Shown: in pieces, positions 35,901 to 45,636 of the stretch
Position numbering within the stretch: position 1 is the first letter of the stretch
Layout of the letters: each line of letters begins with the position of its first letter
DNA from: Helianthus annuus
Taxonomy: Eukaryota; Streptophyta; Magnoliopsida; Asterales; Asteraceae
Length of the DNA stretch: 64,000 bases
Reading direction: 5' to 3'
Assembly (NCBI RefSeq): GCF_002127325.2
Contig: NC_035440.2
Location: forward strand, 75,642,464-75,706,463
The notes under the pieces: model-generated
Seen by the model: the letters and a program-made list of their open reading frames with translations, nothing else
Told to the model about the DNA's origin: nothing
The model's database searches: none
Position numbers and translations under genes: made by a program

Positions 35901-36488
35901 AAGTGAGAACTCTTCAGTGTTTTCAGTATCATCAAATCCTTGTTTTTTGTATGCATATAGTATCTGTATGATTCATTGCGTTTTAGATAAATAATAAATT
36001 CATAATTTGTTGCGTTTTAAAATATAAATCATTGTAAACAAATTAAAAAACTATTGTTTTGTAACTTTAAATATATTGCGTTTTACAAAAACATTGCGTT
36101 TTACTCAAGCAAAGAAGAGTTTTAAAGAAACAAATAACTTAAATAAACAAAAATGAAAGATAATTGCGTTTTAAAATATACATTGCGTTTTATAAAGTGA
36201 GAACTCTTCAGTGTTTTCAGTATCATCAAATCCTTGTTTTTTGTATGCATATAGTATCTGTATGATTCATTGCGTTTTAGATAAATAATAAATTCATAAT
36301 TTGTTGCGTTTTAAAATATAAATCATTGTAAACAAATTAAAAAACTATTGTTTTGTAACTTTAAATATATTGCGTTTTACAAAAACATTGCGTTTTACTC
36401 AAGCAAAGAAGAGTTTTAAAGAAACAAATAACTTAAATAAACAAAAATGAAAGATAATTGCGTTTTAAAATATACATTGCGTTTTATA
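35901..36488. repeat. 294-bp tandem duplication in the Ulp1-type gene
   Basis: 35901-36194 and 36195-36488 look virtually identical. The unit contains the start of exon 4 with its splice acceptor, plus six TTGCGTTTTA motifs, so a spare acceptor and pseudo-exon now lie at about 36195-36257. Confidence 0.92.
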
Positions 36489-37591
36489 AAGTCTAGTTTT
36501 AAACAAACAAATAATATAAACAAGCAGCCTAAACAAACATTCAGCAAATATGTAGCAATAATGAAAGATCAGATTTCATACCGCTAACAATGCAATAGGT
36601 CCATTGAAGAGCTTCTCATTTCCAGGCCATTGTCTTCTTGTACGCTTTAAAACGGTCAGCATATATTCACACCAATTAAAATCCTGGGTTTTTTTGTCAC
36701 TTTTCATTGATGGCAGGAATCTTTGATTAACATTACTACTCTGCATTGCCTCCGCCATGATCGTAAAAAAAATAACCAAGAAATTCAGTTTGAACAATCT
36801 TCCAAGCTCATTTCTTGATTTTAAATAAGTAATCAAGTTGTGCGCATACATTCTTTGCAAAATATCTTTGGGGAATTGACCGCGCCAGAATTTAATTATA
36901 AGATCAGTGTCTTTTGGTCTCAGTTTTTCCACAATCTCTGTTTTTCCATTTGGTATTTGAAATACCTTTTGGATGAATTCAGCTGTGATCTTAATCTTTT
37001 CATCTCCAATATTTATCTCATCATTTTCAGCATCAAAGTTTTTTACCAGCCAATAACCGAATTTCCGTGGAACTGAATGCAGCTTGAATTTTAGTATGCT
37101 CTCAAACCCTATTTCTCTAACAACATTCCTTTGCTCTTTTGACAAACCTTCAATATAATCTTTTAGATTATTGACTGCACATCTAATGTTAATTTTTTTT
37201 CCGTCATAATCATAATATGGTTGTTGTTCTGGTTGTTCTTTTGTTTTATCTTTCCTCTGTGATCTCTTTGGTTTTGATTCTGCCTTTTCCTTCTTTTGAT
37301 TTTTTGTCAGGTTAACTCTTGGTTGTGGATCAACAAAATCATCATCTGATACAATGAATTGTGTTAAAAACATATATTTTTTTCATGAAATATGTTAAAT
37401 GCGTTTTATGTTACCTGAATTTACTTGTTGTTGATTGGAAGTATGCAGAACAATTGCTCGACTAGATTTTTCATCCATTGAATCAGAAACTGTTTCTTCT
37501 GATGATTCTATCACCACTTTCTTTCTTCGCCTTTTTTGTTTTTCCTGTTGTTGTTTTTCCTCTTGTTTTTTAACTTTAAATAGAATAATGA

Positions 37592-38131
37592 AACAATGTC
37601 AATTAACAAATTTATGATAAAACGCATTAGCTAACACCATAAAGTTAAAAGCAGTGATTCACAGGTTTAAGATAAAACGCAATACTTTACATCATATTAT
37701 TTAACAAACCAAATTAACATTACATAATCTCATTTGTTTTTTATGATTTATTAATGTAAAACGCATTAGTCAACAATGTCAATTAACAAATTTATGATAA
37801 AACTCTCTAGCTAACACCATAAAGATAAAAAGCAGTGATTCACACAGGTTTAAGATAAAACGCAATACTTTACATCATATTATTTAACACACCAAATTAA
37901 CATTAAATAATCTCATTTTGTTTTTTATGATTTATTAATGTAAAACGCATTAGTCAACAATGTCAATTAAGAAATTAATGATAAAACGCATTAGCTAACA
38001 CTATAAAGATAAAAAGCAGTAATTCATAGGTTTAAGATAAAACGCAATACTTTACATCATATTATTTAACACACCAAATTAACATTACATAATCTCATTT
38101 TGTTTTTTTATTTATATTAATATAAAACGCA
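37592..38131. repeat. About 182-bp tandem repeat, three copies, in Ulp1-gene intron 1
   Basis: Units start AACAATGTCAATTAA at 37592, 37772 and 37956. Each carries three minus-strand motif copies (ATAAAACGCATTA or ATAAAACGCAATA), one of them decayed in the second unit. Confidence 0.9.
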
Positions 38132-38877
38132 ATAGGTAACAACACATGTATCTCAGCAAATTCAAAGATAAAACGCAATGTAGTAAAATTCGATTACAAT
38201 TATCATAATAATAATCTCATTGTTTCTGCAAATTTATTTAGGTAAAACGCATTAATTCACAATATATAAATCCCGTAAGAAGCATTAGTATCTTAGATCA
38301 TAGTTTTAACATAAAACGCAATATAGTCTGTGGTAACAAAAATGTAAAGATAGGGGATAATATTACTCATTAACTATTTTTCGGAACGGATATGATATAT
38401 TAGGTCTATTGTACTTCATAAAACGTAACATGAATTCAGTTAAAGAGCAAAAAATAGATAAAATATACCATTGTCTGAAATATCTTTGCGTTTTCTAGTT
38501 CTTTGTTGTTTGATTGTTGATTTTCGGCTAATATTTTCTTGTTCATCAATGTTCTCTTCAGCTGTTGATGTTTTTAGCTTCTTTGATGATTTAGGGTTTT
38601 CAGAGACTGATTTGTTTTGAGTAACTCGAATGTAAACCTTCAAATTATCTCTCGACGACGCCATGAACTTCAATGGAGTATGATTTTCTCAAATTTCTGT
38701 ATGTGTTTGATCGTTCAATGGAAGTGTAAAACGTAATGCACTTTGTTTCGAAGCGTTTCTGTGTATAATCAACGGCGGTTATTTTGAAATTTGACGATAA
38801 TACCCCTGAAACTCCGGAGAGCGTGTTTAAATGACAGTTTTTAATTTGATTTTGATCTTGACCGTATATTGTGCAAT

Positions 38878-38940
38878 TGGACGGTTATGATTACTTCCTA
38901 TCCTTCCTAGCGAAATAAACTTCCTATTATATCTCCACCC
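38878..38940 (-). repeat. MULE right TIR
   Basis: Inverted partner of 27610-27673, ending CTCCACCC. The copy of TTGAGTCGAG at 38941-38950 follows directly. Confidence 0.9.
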
Positions 38941-38950
38941 TTGAGTCGAG

Positions 38951-39009
38951 TTCAATCATAAAGTTATCATGGTATCAGTCATTAACCAGTGGTTGTTAAG
39001 TTCCCCTAC
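38951..39009 (+). other. Possible leader of the host Copia element
   Basis: Contains TGGTATCAG at 38970-38978, the first nine bases of the usual tRNA-Met primer site, and ends CCTAC. CCTAC recurs at 47961, where the sequence continues into a Copia gag. Removing the gag-only element makes these two stretches contiguous. Confidence 0.5.
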
Positions 39010-39170
39010 TGTTAGTGCATTAATGTCTATCGCCTTCGTCAATCCGAGCCGTAGCGAGAAACCGAAGAAATCAAGCTTTTATTGTAATATTTAGATAGTT
39101 TTAGCAAGGTGACATTTTGGTAATTAATGAGAAATCTCATTAATTCCAAGGCCTATAAATAGGAGAGTTA

Positions 39171-41356
39171 GACTACATGGTATGGTGATGGACCATCCTT
39201 GGAGGATGGTCCGCCACGTAGGCGACACGTCACAATCCTCACTAAGATGGTCCATCCTCCAAAACTAGAAGGCATGGTAGGATGATCCTAGTCATAGTCC
39301 TTCACCACTTTTTATGTTTTTTTTATTTTTTTTATTATTTTATTTTTTTTAACATTTGACAAATATACTAATAAAATATTTTCATTAATATTAAACACAC
39401 ATTATATAAATATTAAAAAAAAACATAAACTTAAAAAAAAAGACTTAATAAAAATAAACATAAAGTTAAATAATTTGATGCTTTTTCATGATGTCGTTTT
39501 GTAGTTTTTTCAACATCGAACGTTTCGGCTCGGGTTCGTTCTCGACATTCATCATCATTATTTCCCATTCCTTAAGCCGAATTTTTTCATCGGAGATTCG
39601 GATTTTCTCATTCGACAATCGGACCTTTTCTTTTAACTTCTCGTCCGATGCACGACTTTTTTCTTCGACGGCCCGCTCCTTCGCCTTCGACTTTTGGGCC
39701 GATATGTCGTTGTACACTTTTAGGTGTTCCATAAACTCAACCATGTTCGGGTCCACCTTTTCCTTTCCTTTTCCCTTGGCCCGCTCCTTCTTTGTTTTGT
39801 CTCGGCCCGGTGGACGCTCGGGTTCACGTACGTTATACTCGTCTTCGTCATAGTCGGCGTCATCATTTAAGTTAATGTGACACCTCGCGTCCGATCCACC
39901 GGCGCTTAAACTACCCGTTTCCGATGTTTTTTGGCGTTTCGCCATCGCCACCTCGTTAGGAATGGGCGCCCATTTTGGGTCGTTTTTTAGAACCATCCAC
40001 GCGCGAACGTGAGGAAAGTTGGAACCATGATTTTGTTTATACTTTTCCAATGCCATTTTGAACACATCTTCGTCGTTCCACCCGCTACGACGGTCACTTG
40101 TATATAATTTGTTATACTCCTCGCAAAACCGATTAACGGTCGAGTTCAATTTTCGCCACTTGGAGGAAACCGAGTCGATATCTCTATACGGGCCTTGGTC
40201 CATCATGGCGAGAAACTTGGTCAATACCTTGGACCAAAACCCGTCACCCGGTTGGTTATTACCTATAAAAAAACAAACAAATAAAATTAAATAAACAGAA
40301 CAAACCTTAAAACATATAAAATAATAAAAAAAACTTACTGTTATGAAAAAAAAATTAAAAAATTAAAACTGTTTAACCTAATTAAAAACTAAAAAAAAAC
40401 TATAAAACTTAAATATAAACCTACTGTGAAGAAATAAAAAATTTAAAAAAGTAAACTTTATAAATTTAAACTTTAAAAAATGTAAACTTTAAAAAGATGT
40501 AAAGTTTAAAAAAATACGAACCTTTTACCGGGTTGTCGGAAGTGCCAATGAAAGCCTTGGCTAAGGCTTCTTCTTCGATTGGGGTCCATTTTATCGCCTT
40601 CGGTTTCGACGCTTGATCACCCGCTACTTGTTTCCCTTTGTTTCGTTTTCCTTTCCCTTTAGGCGGTTGGGTTTCGGGCACAATCTCCACATCGTCTTCG
40701 GGGTCGGATTGAACGGGGGGTGTGGGGATCGGTTGGGGTTGAACGGGGGGTGTGGGGATCGGTTGAGGTTGAACGGGTGGAAAGTTCCAAGCACCCCGCA
40801 TCATCATTTGTTGATGAGCTTGATTTTGGGACATTTGAGTGAATTGGTTGGGCGAATGTTGGAATGAAGCAAACGCGTTCGATGAAAATTGGGAGAATTG
40901 GTTCGGTTCTAGCGTTGGATAATATCCCGGAACCGAAAAAACATTTGGTTGGGTCGGATTGTTGGGAGTATTCGGGTTGTTCGAAGGAGTGTTGGGAGTA
41001 TCCGGGTTGTTGAACGGATCCATGAAAATTATGTGGAAGAAGGTTGAGAGTATAGTGGAAGAGAGTGTAAAAATTATAGGAGAAAGTGGTGAATTGTGGA
41101 GGTTAATTTGGTGTTTGATAGTGAAAATGGATGTAAAATTTATAAAATTTAATAATATAGCCGTTTGGCTTTATTCAAAATTTGGAATTTTTTTTTAATA
41201 TAACGGTCATATTTTAAGGGGGGGGGGCCCACAACAATTGCATCGTCGCCAACGTCTAACTTCAGACGGAGAGGACGGGGACGGATGGGGGCGGCACGGT
41301 GTTTGGACCGTCGCCGACCCGCGACGGGCCGGGGCCGACCCCCATACCGTGTAGCC
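39171..41356 (-). mobile_element. PIF/Harbinger element carrying ORF1 only, TSD TTA
   Basis: TIRs start GACTACATGGTATGGTG (left) and GGCTACACGGTATGGGG (right, inverted). TTA flanks both sides (39168-39170, 41357-41359). The 3' LTR of the surrounding retroelement shows the uninterrupted site GAGAGTTATGACATAAG near 47722-47738. The element carries the Myb-like ORF1 but no DDE nuclease, so it needs one in trans. A perfect 9-bp hairpin (GGACCATCC ... GGATGGTCC) is at 39190-39212. Confidence 0.92.
39466..41023 (-). CDS. PIF/Harbinger ORF1 (Myb/SANT-like) protein
   Basis: Two exons, 41023-40522 and 40262-39466, join in frame to 432 aa. The donor is GTTCGT, slightly unusual, and the acceptor is TATAG. 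The N-terminus is rich in N, P, Q and S (MDPFNNPDTPNTPSNNPNT), with a duplicated PPVQPQPIPT. A basic patch (KGKGKRNKGKQ) and a Myb/SANT-like trihelix (IKWTPIEEEALAKAFIG through RDIDSVSSKWRKLN) follow. The C-terminus is a charged coiled coil (SDEKLKEKVRLSNEKIRISD). In this superfamily ORF1 binds element DNA and helps the separate nuclease reach the nucleus. Databases sometimes label such proteins glutathione S-transferase T3-like; I see no GST domain. The frame is open, so it could still be made. Confidence 0.85.
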
Positions 41357-41594
41357 TTATGACATAAGTTGTAAGACTTTTGCTCATTTTGGTGATTTAG
41401 AAGATTCAAGTCTAGAGAGAGAAAGTCTAGAGAGAGAAAGTACTCTCTACGTGATTCTTGTATCGTACACGTCATATCTTTCAATAGATTCACGATTCTA
41501 GTACGTTATTGTGTGTTCGGTCACGCACGTTCACGGATTCTGCACGTCAAACGTTCGTTACGCAATCGAACGGCATAAAAACCGATCCTACAAG

Positions 41595-41606
41595 TGGTAT
41601 CAGAGC
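41595..41606 (+). other. Primer binding site of the gag-only element
   Basis: TGGTATCAGAGC, two bases after the 5' LTR end CCTACA. Confidence 0.93.
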
Positions 41607-41869
41607 TAGGAGCTCGATTGCACTGATCAAACACATTGATTCGTACCAGATTTCAGTGATTTCAGATCCGAATTTCATCATTTCTTCATCTTCTACTCAT
41701 TCTTTCACGTTTTCACTGTTTTTCATCAAATTGAACAGGTTTTTACGGTCCGAATCGGCTGATTTTTTGATATGTTGTGCGAAAACACCTGATCTATAAC
41801 CCTACCAAGTTTCAGATCCAAATTCCTAGCCGTTTAGGAGAAATCGAAGGTTTTAGGTCCGATTTCGTG

Positions 41870-42145
41870 TCAAAATCGCTGATTTCGCTCAAAAACACTT
41901 AATTTCGCTCATATGGTAGAAGCGAAATCAGAGGTTTCGCTCATGTGGTTGAGGTTTCGCTCCTAGTGCAATCATTGATTTCGCTCTTGTGGTTTCAAAG
42001 TGCTGATTTCGCTCATCATTACAATCTGATTTCGCTCATAAGACACGGTATCTGATTTCGCTCGAAATTTAAAGTCTGATTCCGCTCGTGTGTACCAAAC
42101 AAGAGATTCCGCTCCAAGATTTGTTTTTGATTTCGCTCCAACCAA
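41870..42145 (+). repeat. Leader motif array TGATTTCGCTC
   Basis: TTTCGCTC, mostly as CTGATTTCGCTC and once or twice as TTCCGCTC, occurs about eleven to twelve times in 275 bases with spacers of variable length; one copy is inverted (GAGCGAAATC-like GCGAAATCAG). It lies between primer site and gag. Confidence 0.85.
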
Positions 42146-42329
42146 TTAACTGAAATCTGTTTGTCAGTCATATAAATTGTCGGCCATTTGTGTGTGATTC
42201 ACAAGAGTTATTCAATTGAACATGTGTTTATCTACCCAAGAAAGCCCATGTGATTACACTGTTCGAAATTTTTGGTCGAATGAGAATTGAATGTTTAGAA
42301 ACTGCATGATTATCTGATAATAGAAAAAT

Positions 42330-43050
42330 AATAACATCGGCCCAATCATAATTAAAGGTTGTATTGTTTGTCGGACATTCATTGTTTGTCGGTCACATTT
42401 AATTAGGCTTTTGCAACATTAAGGTCGGCCCAATCAATCATAGTTGTCGGTTAAGTGAGGTTTGTCGGAGATCAACTAACTGATTTACATGTGAGGCCCA
42501 ATCACAATCAAAAGATTAATTCATATTGACTGTCCACTTAACAGAATCGGCCCAATCAGTTTTCTTTCAATTAAAGTGGTGAATTGAATTAATGTTGGTC
42601 AAATTTGAATCAATGATTGAAATTGTCGGTTTGCGGTTGTTGTTATCATAAATAAATTAATGTGAATCGGTCCAATCATATGTGTTTGTTGATAAGTGTT
42701 TGTTGATATTTTGGCCCAATCATAAGTGTTTGTTGATATTTGTTGTTGATGTAAAGTTGTCGGATGTTAATGGCTAAATGAATTAAAAGAACAACAGTGG
42801 AACAACCCAATGAGATCCTTACTTTAATATTGTTGTCGGCTAAAATTGTTGTAAATTGATAATTCCCTACAAACGGCCATATCATAATCGAGTGTCTCAC
42901 GTTACATTTAGTTAGCGGCCCAATCAAAGGTTTAATTTTGAAATTTGGTTGAGGTAAAAGTTCACCGGCCCATGTGACTTTCTTACATAATCTCGGCCCA
43001 ATCAAGTTCAAGTATTGTCAGTGACTCTTCTTTTATCGGCCCAATAAAAT
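42330..43050 (+). repeat. Leader motif array CGGCCCAATCA
   Basis: CGGCCCAATCA or a close variant (TCGGTCCAATCA, TTGGCCCAATCA, CGGCCCAATAAA) appears about ten times over 700 bases, interleaved with GTCGG words. Non-coding, upstream of gag. Separate from the preceding TTTCGCTC array. Confidence 0.8.
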
Positions 43051-43585
43051 CAATCGATTTAGAGACAGTTGTTTGAACTAAATTGTTTGAATCAAGTTGA
43101 TTGAATCAAGTTGATTGAGTTGTTGTTACACATTGCATGAGTACCTTGTGTCATTTGTAAGAGTCTAGTTTGTTTGAAGTTTTGTAATGTAAAGATTGTT
43201 TGATAGTAATTCAGGCTATTTGTTTGAATTGTGTCAGTAGTCATTAAGTCACACTGTTCGGACAACAAGTAAATTGTTTGAGTTACAATCTGATTCAAAA
43301 GATTTTATTTGGTCAAAAGTTTAAGGTGCATCAAATTGAGTAACAATCTGTACAAGTTGCCACCTGATCCTAATCAGTTCTTTTTGTCTGTGTTTCAGGT
43401 AACTTGTCAAGTATTGAATACTCACCCGAGCGAATCCACATTCTAACCGTTGTCGCCTGATTTTTGCCACTAAATCGGATATTCATCTGATTCATTTGCT
43501 TGAGAGAGTGATTGAACTGATTTTAGATTGTGTGAATTTTTGTATTGTTTGAAAATCTGTTGTTGTGAATTTTTCATTACGAAAT
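43051..43585 (+). other. Remaining leader before gag
   Basis: Contains TTGTTTGAA/GATTGAATCAAG short-word repetition but no gene. Gag begins at ATG 43586. Confidence 0.5.
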
Positions 43586-45636
43586 ATGGGTTCTGAGATT
43601 TATATTGCACTGAACAAGTTTGATAGTTTTACAGGTATCAAGGGAGAGTCTACAAAAGAATTGATTGACAGGTATTGTCTTCTAGTTGTGGAGATGGGGA
43701 GATTGAAGATAACCAAGACCAATGAGGAACTGAAAGACAAATTGGCAAACGCATTGCCATATGATGAGTGGAGTACTTACTTGATGATGTTGAAGAACAA
43801 TTCAAACTATGAATTTCTCAACCTTAGTGGATTCATCGAAAAGATTGAAGTTCAAGAACTTGAGTTTCAAAAGATTAGAAAATTGAAGTCTGATTCAAGA
43901 GAGAAGAGTAAAGCAGCAACTGATGAAGCAAAATTCAAATCTAACGAAATTGTTCACGAGGTAGAGGAGCAGGTTAAAGATATTTCTGCTATCAAGGTTG
44001 AGAAGAAAGCTGAAGCTGAAAAGATGACCGAGAAGTGCTCAAATTGTGATAAATTTGAATCAAACAATGTCAAACTCTTGAAGGATGTGGAGAGTTTGAC
44101 ATTGGAAAACAAATTTTAAAAGAAAAAGAAAAAGATTTTCAAAATCAAATAAAGATTTTAGAAGATGAGAAAGATATTTTTGGTAAAAATAATCTTGAAA
44201 AACAAATTGCAATAAATTCTCATCTTGCTAAAATCATTCAGCTTGAAAAAGAAGCTGAAAGTGATCGGAATAAAATTGCTGAGTTAGAAAATAAGTTGAA
44301 AGGTTTTGTGACTTCTGCACCATATGTGTGTCCAGAACCGATCAATGAAATTCCAATAAGTGACAATGTCACAAATTTTGACAAAGTCAAAATTGAGGAT
44401 TGTGATGATAAAACTGATGATGAAAATGAGAAAAATGAGAAAAGAAAAATATTTTTAGAATTAAAAGAAAAATTCAAAAATACTGTTTTACATTCTACTG
44501 AAATAGGTGAATGCTCAAAGCAAAAACCTGTTAAGAAGAGTGTAGAACAGAAACAAAAAGTTAAAAATTTGAAAAATTTTAAAAATGAAAATAAAAGCTC
44601 ATCAGTTCAGTCATCCAATCATTATGAAAAACCACAAAAATTTAAAAATCAAAACTCACAAATAGTTGGTAACCAGTGGTGCAGGTTTGATCACAGTGCT
44701 CAAATGCCAAATCAAGGATACAAGAGGAGACATGAGTACCACAAGGCAAATCAATGCTATGATCTGAGCGTTTGGTATAATGATGGTGAATGGTACGATA
44801 ACAGAGTGTGCTACACTTGTGGTGTTCAAGGATACATTGCTGTTAACTGCCAGAGACAAAGATTTGAGACAAGAAGATGTTATGAATGCCAAATCAAAGG
44901 TCACATTGCCAGAGATTGCCCAATGAGATCAATGGAAAGATCGAGGGCTGAATCTCAGAAAAGGGCAAAGAAATCAGTCAAAGTCGAAGAAAAGCCCAAA
45001 GCACAGAAAGTGGAAGAAAAGAAAGTGAAGCTTTCACAAGGGCAGAAAGACAGACTGAGAAAGAAGAGAAAGAAAGCTAGGGAATATCTCGAAAGGATTT
45101 TGTCCTCGGATACAACTGGAAAAACAGATAAAAGTTCTGATAAATCGTCTTGCTCTCCAAAAAACGACAAATCAAGCAAAACGAATTCATCAGATACAAA
45201 TCCGAGGACAGAAAAGAGAAAGAAGAATAAGAAAATGGTTGGCAATGAATCTGTTTCTTCGGAAACAAAGGAGCCACGTTCTGGCGATGATTCTGATTCG
45301 TCAAAATCAGGGGAGCCACAGGTTGAGCTCAAAAGTGAAAATTCAGTTCCGCCAATGGATGACACAAACTTTCTACCATTGCGAACTGAAAATTTTAAAC
45401 AAAAAGTTGGTAAAGTGAAAATTTCGAATCAATTCTATTCTGAAAAAAAAAAAGAATTTGATGTCGAAAAGGCTTTTAATAACAAAGTGAAAAATATTTT
45501 TGGAAAAATGGTTGAGGGTAAGGTAAAAGGGGTTAAAGAATTTTATGAATCAAAAAGAAATGATCAAACCCCGAGTGAAATTGAAAAGGTCACACCCAAG
45601 GCTGGTCAGGTTTGGGTGCCTGCATTCGTTGCTTAA
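43586..45636 (+). pseudogene. Copia-like Gag with one frameshift
   Basis: Starts at ATG 43586 (MGSEIYIALNKFDSFTGI). An early UBN2-like Gag region (ESTKELIDRYCLLVVEMGRL, then ALPYDEWSTYLMML) runs to about 44119. There the frame closes in a TTTTAAAAG stretch. The continuation is in another frame: a lysine/glutamate-rich coiled coil (44120-44300), then an open frame to 45636. That part has two CCHC knuckles (CYTCGVQGYIAVNC and CYECQIKGHIARDC, about 44811-44922) and a basic, serine-rich tail ending VWVPAFVA. A single-base indel explains the break; sequencing error is possible. Gag would assemble particles and bind RNA. Confidence 0.82.

Larger units (their letters stand above)
28076..38325. repeat. 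Dispersed TTGCGTTTTAT motif, about 55 copies
   Basis: An 11-base motif (core TGCGTTTTA, sometimes GCGTTATA) recurs in the transposase introns, the 3' spacers and the Ulp1-gene introns. Plus-strand examples are near 28078, 28234, 28354, 29773, 29895, 30532, 31350, 31435, 31700, 32750, 32947, 33894, 34023, 35976, 36182 and 37399. From about 37617 to 38320 every copy is on the minus strand, so copies at both ends point inward. Copies are rare in exons (28688, 35074). Spacing is irregular, so this is neither a satellite nor a CRISPR array. Confidence 0.9.
33072..38664 (-). pseudogene. MULE-borne Ulp1-type (C48) cysteine protease gene with one frameshift
   Basis: Seven exons: 38664-38469, 37573-37415, 37345-36582, 35963-34376, 34289-34106, 33863-33603, 33518-33072, about 1,200 codons. 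Exon 3 holds a plant-mobile-domain-like region (KFGYWLVKNFDAENDE, then VFQIPNG), often paired with Ulp1 domains in plant transposons. Exon 4 is long, acidic and low-complexity. Exons 5-7 are the protease: VINCWSYILNEEE, a His in HIQHFFVISFN, an Asp in IFIIDNS, and Gln and Cys in TQHNGIDCGIF, matching the H-D-Q-C site of SUMO proteases. Exon 4 is one base short of frame; the break lies near 35790 in an A-run, just after KVRKTKQ. It may be a true mutation or an assembly error. Otherwise splice phases agree. The role would be an accessory protease acting on SUMO-like substrates (inference). Confidence 0.82.
27610..38940 (+). mobile_element. Complete autonomous-type Mutator-like element (MULE), 11,331 bp
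   Basis: Bounded by inverted repeats of about 64 bp starting GGGTAAAGAT (left) and GGGTGGAGAT (right, inverted). Both continue into AATAGGAAGTTTATTT and GGAAGTAATC. It is flanked by the perfect 10-bp duplication TTGAGTCGAG (27600-27609, 38941-38950); Mutator elements usually duplicate 8-11 bp. Inside are an intact FAR1/MULE-type transposase (plus), an unknown 179-aa ORF (minus) and a Ulp1-type protease gene (minus). MULEs with both transposase and Ulp1-like protease (KI/Kaonashi-type) are known in plants. The dispersed TTGCGTTTTAT motif throughout is the unusual part. The intact transposase suggests recent activity; the protease gene has one frameshift. Confidence 0.93.
39010..41592 (+). repeat. 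5' LTR of the gag-only element, split by Harbinger
   Basis: 39010-39170 and 41357-41592 form an LTR of about 394 bp once the insert is removed. TATA-like GCCTATAAATAGG is at about 39150-39163. The part left of the insert has one visible mismatch to the 3' LTR in about 160 bases. The part to the right differs at roughly 30 of about 225 positions. Confidence 0.9.

Noticed and set aside
28076..38325. CRISPR or satellite array
   Set aside because: The motif is only about 11 bases, spacing is irregular, and the context is eukaryotic introns and spacers.
44955..45365. Minus-strand serine/phenylalanine-rich open frame
   Set aside because: Mirror of the lysine/glutamate/serine-rich Gag tail.
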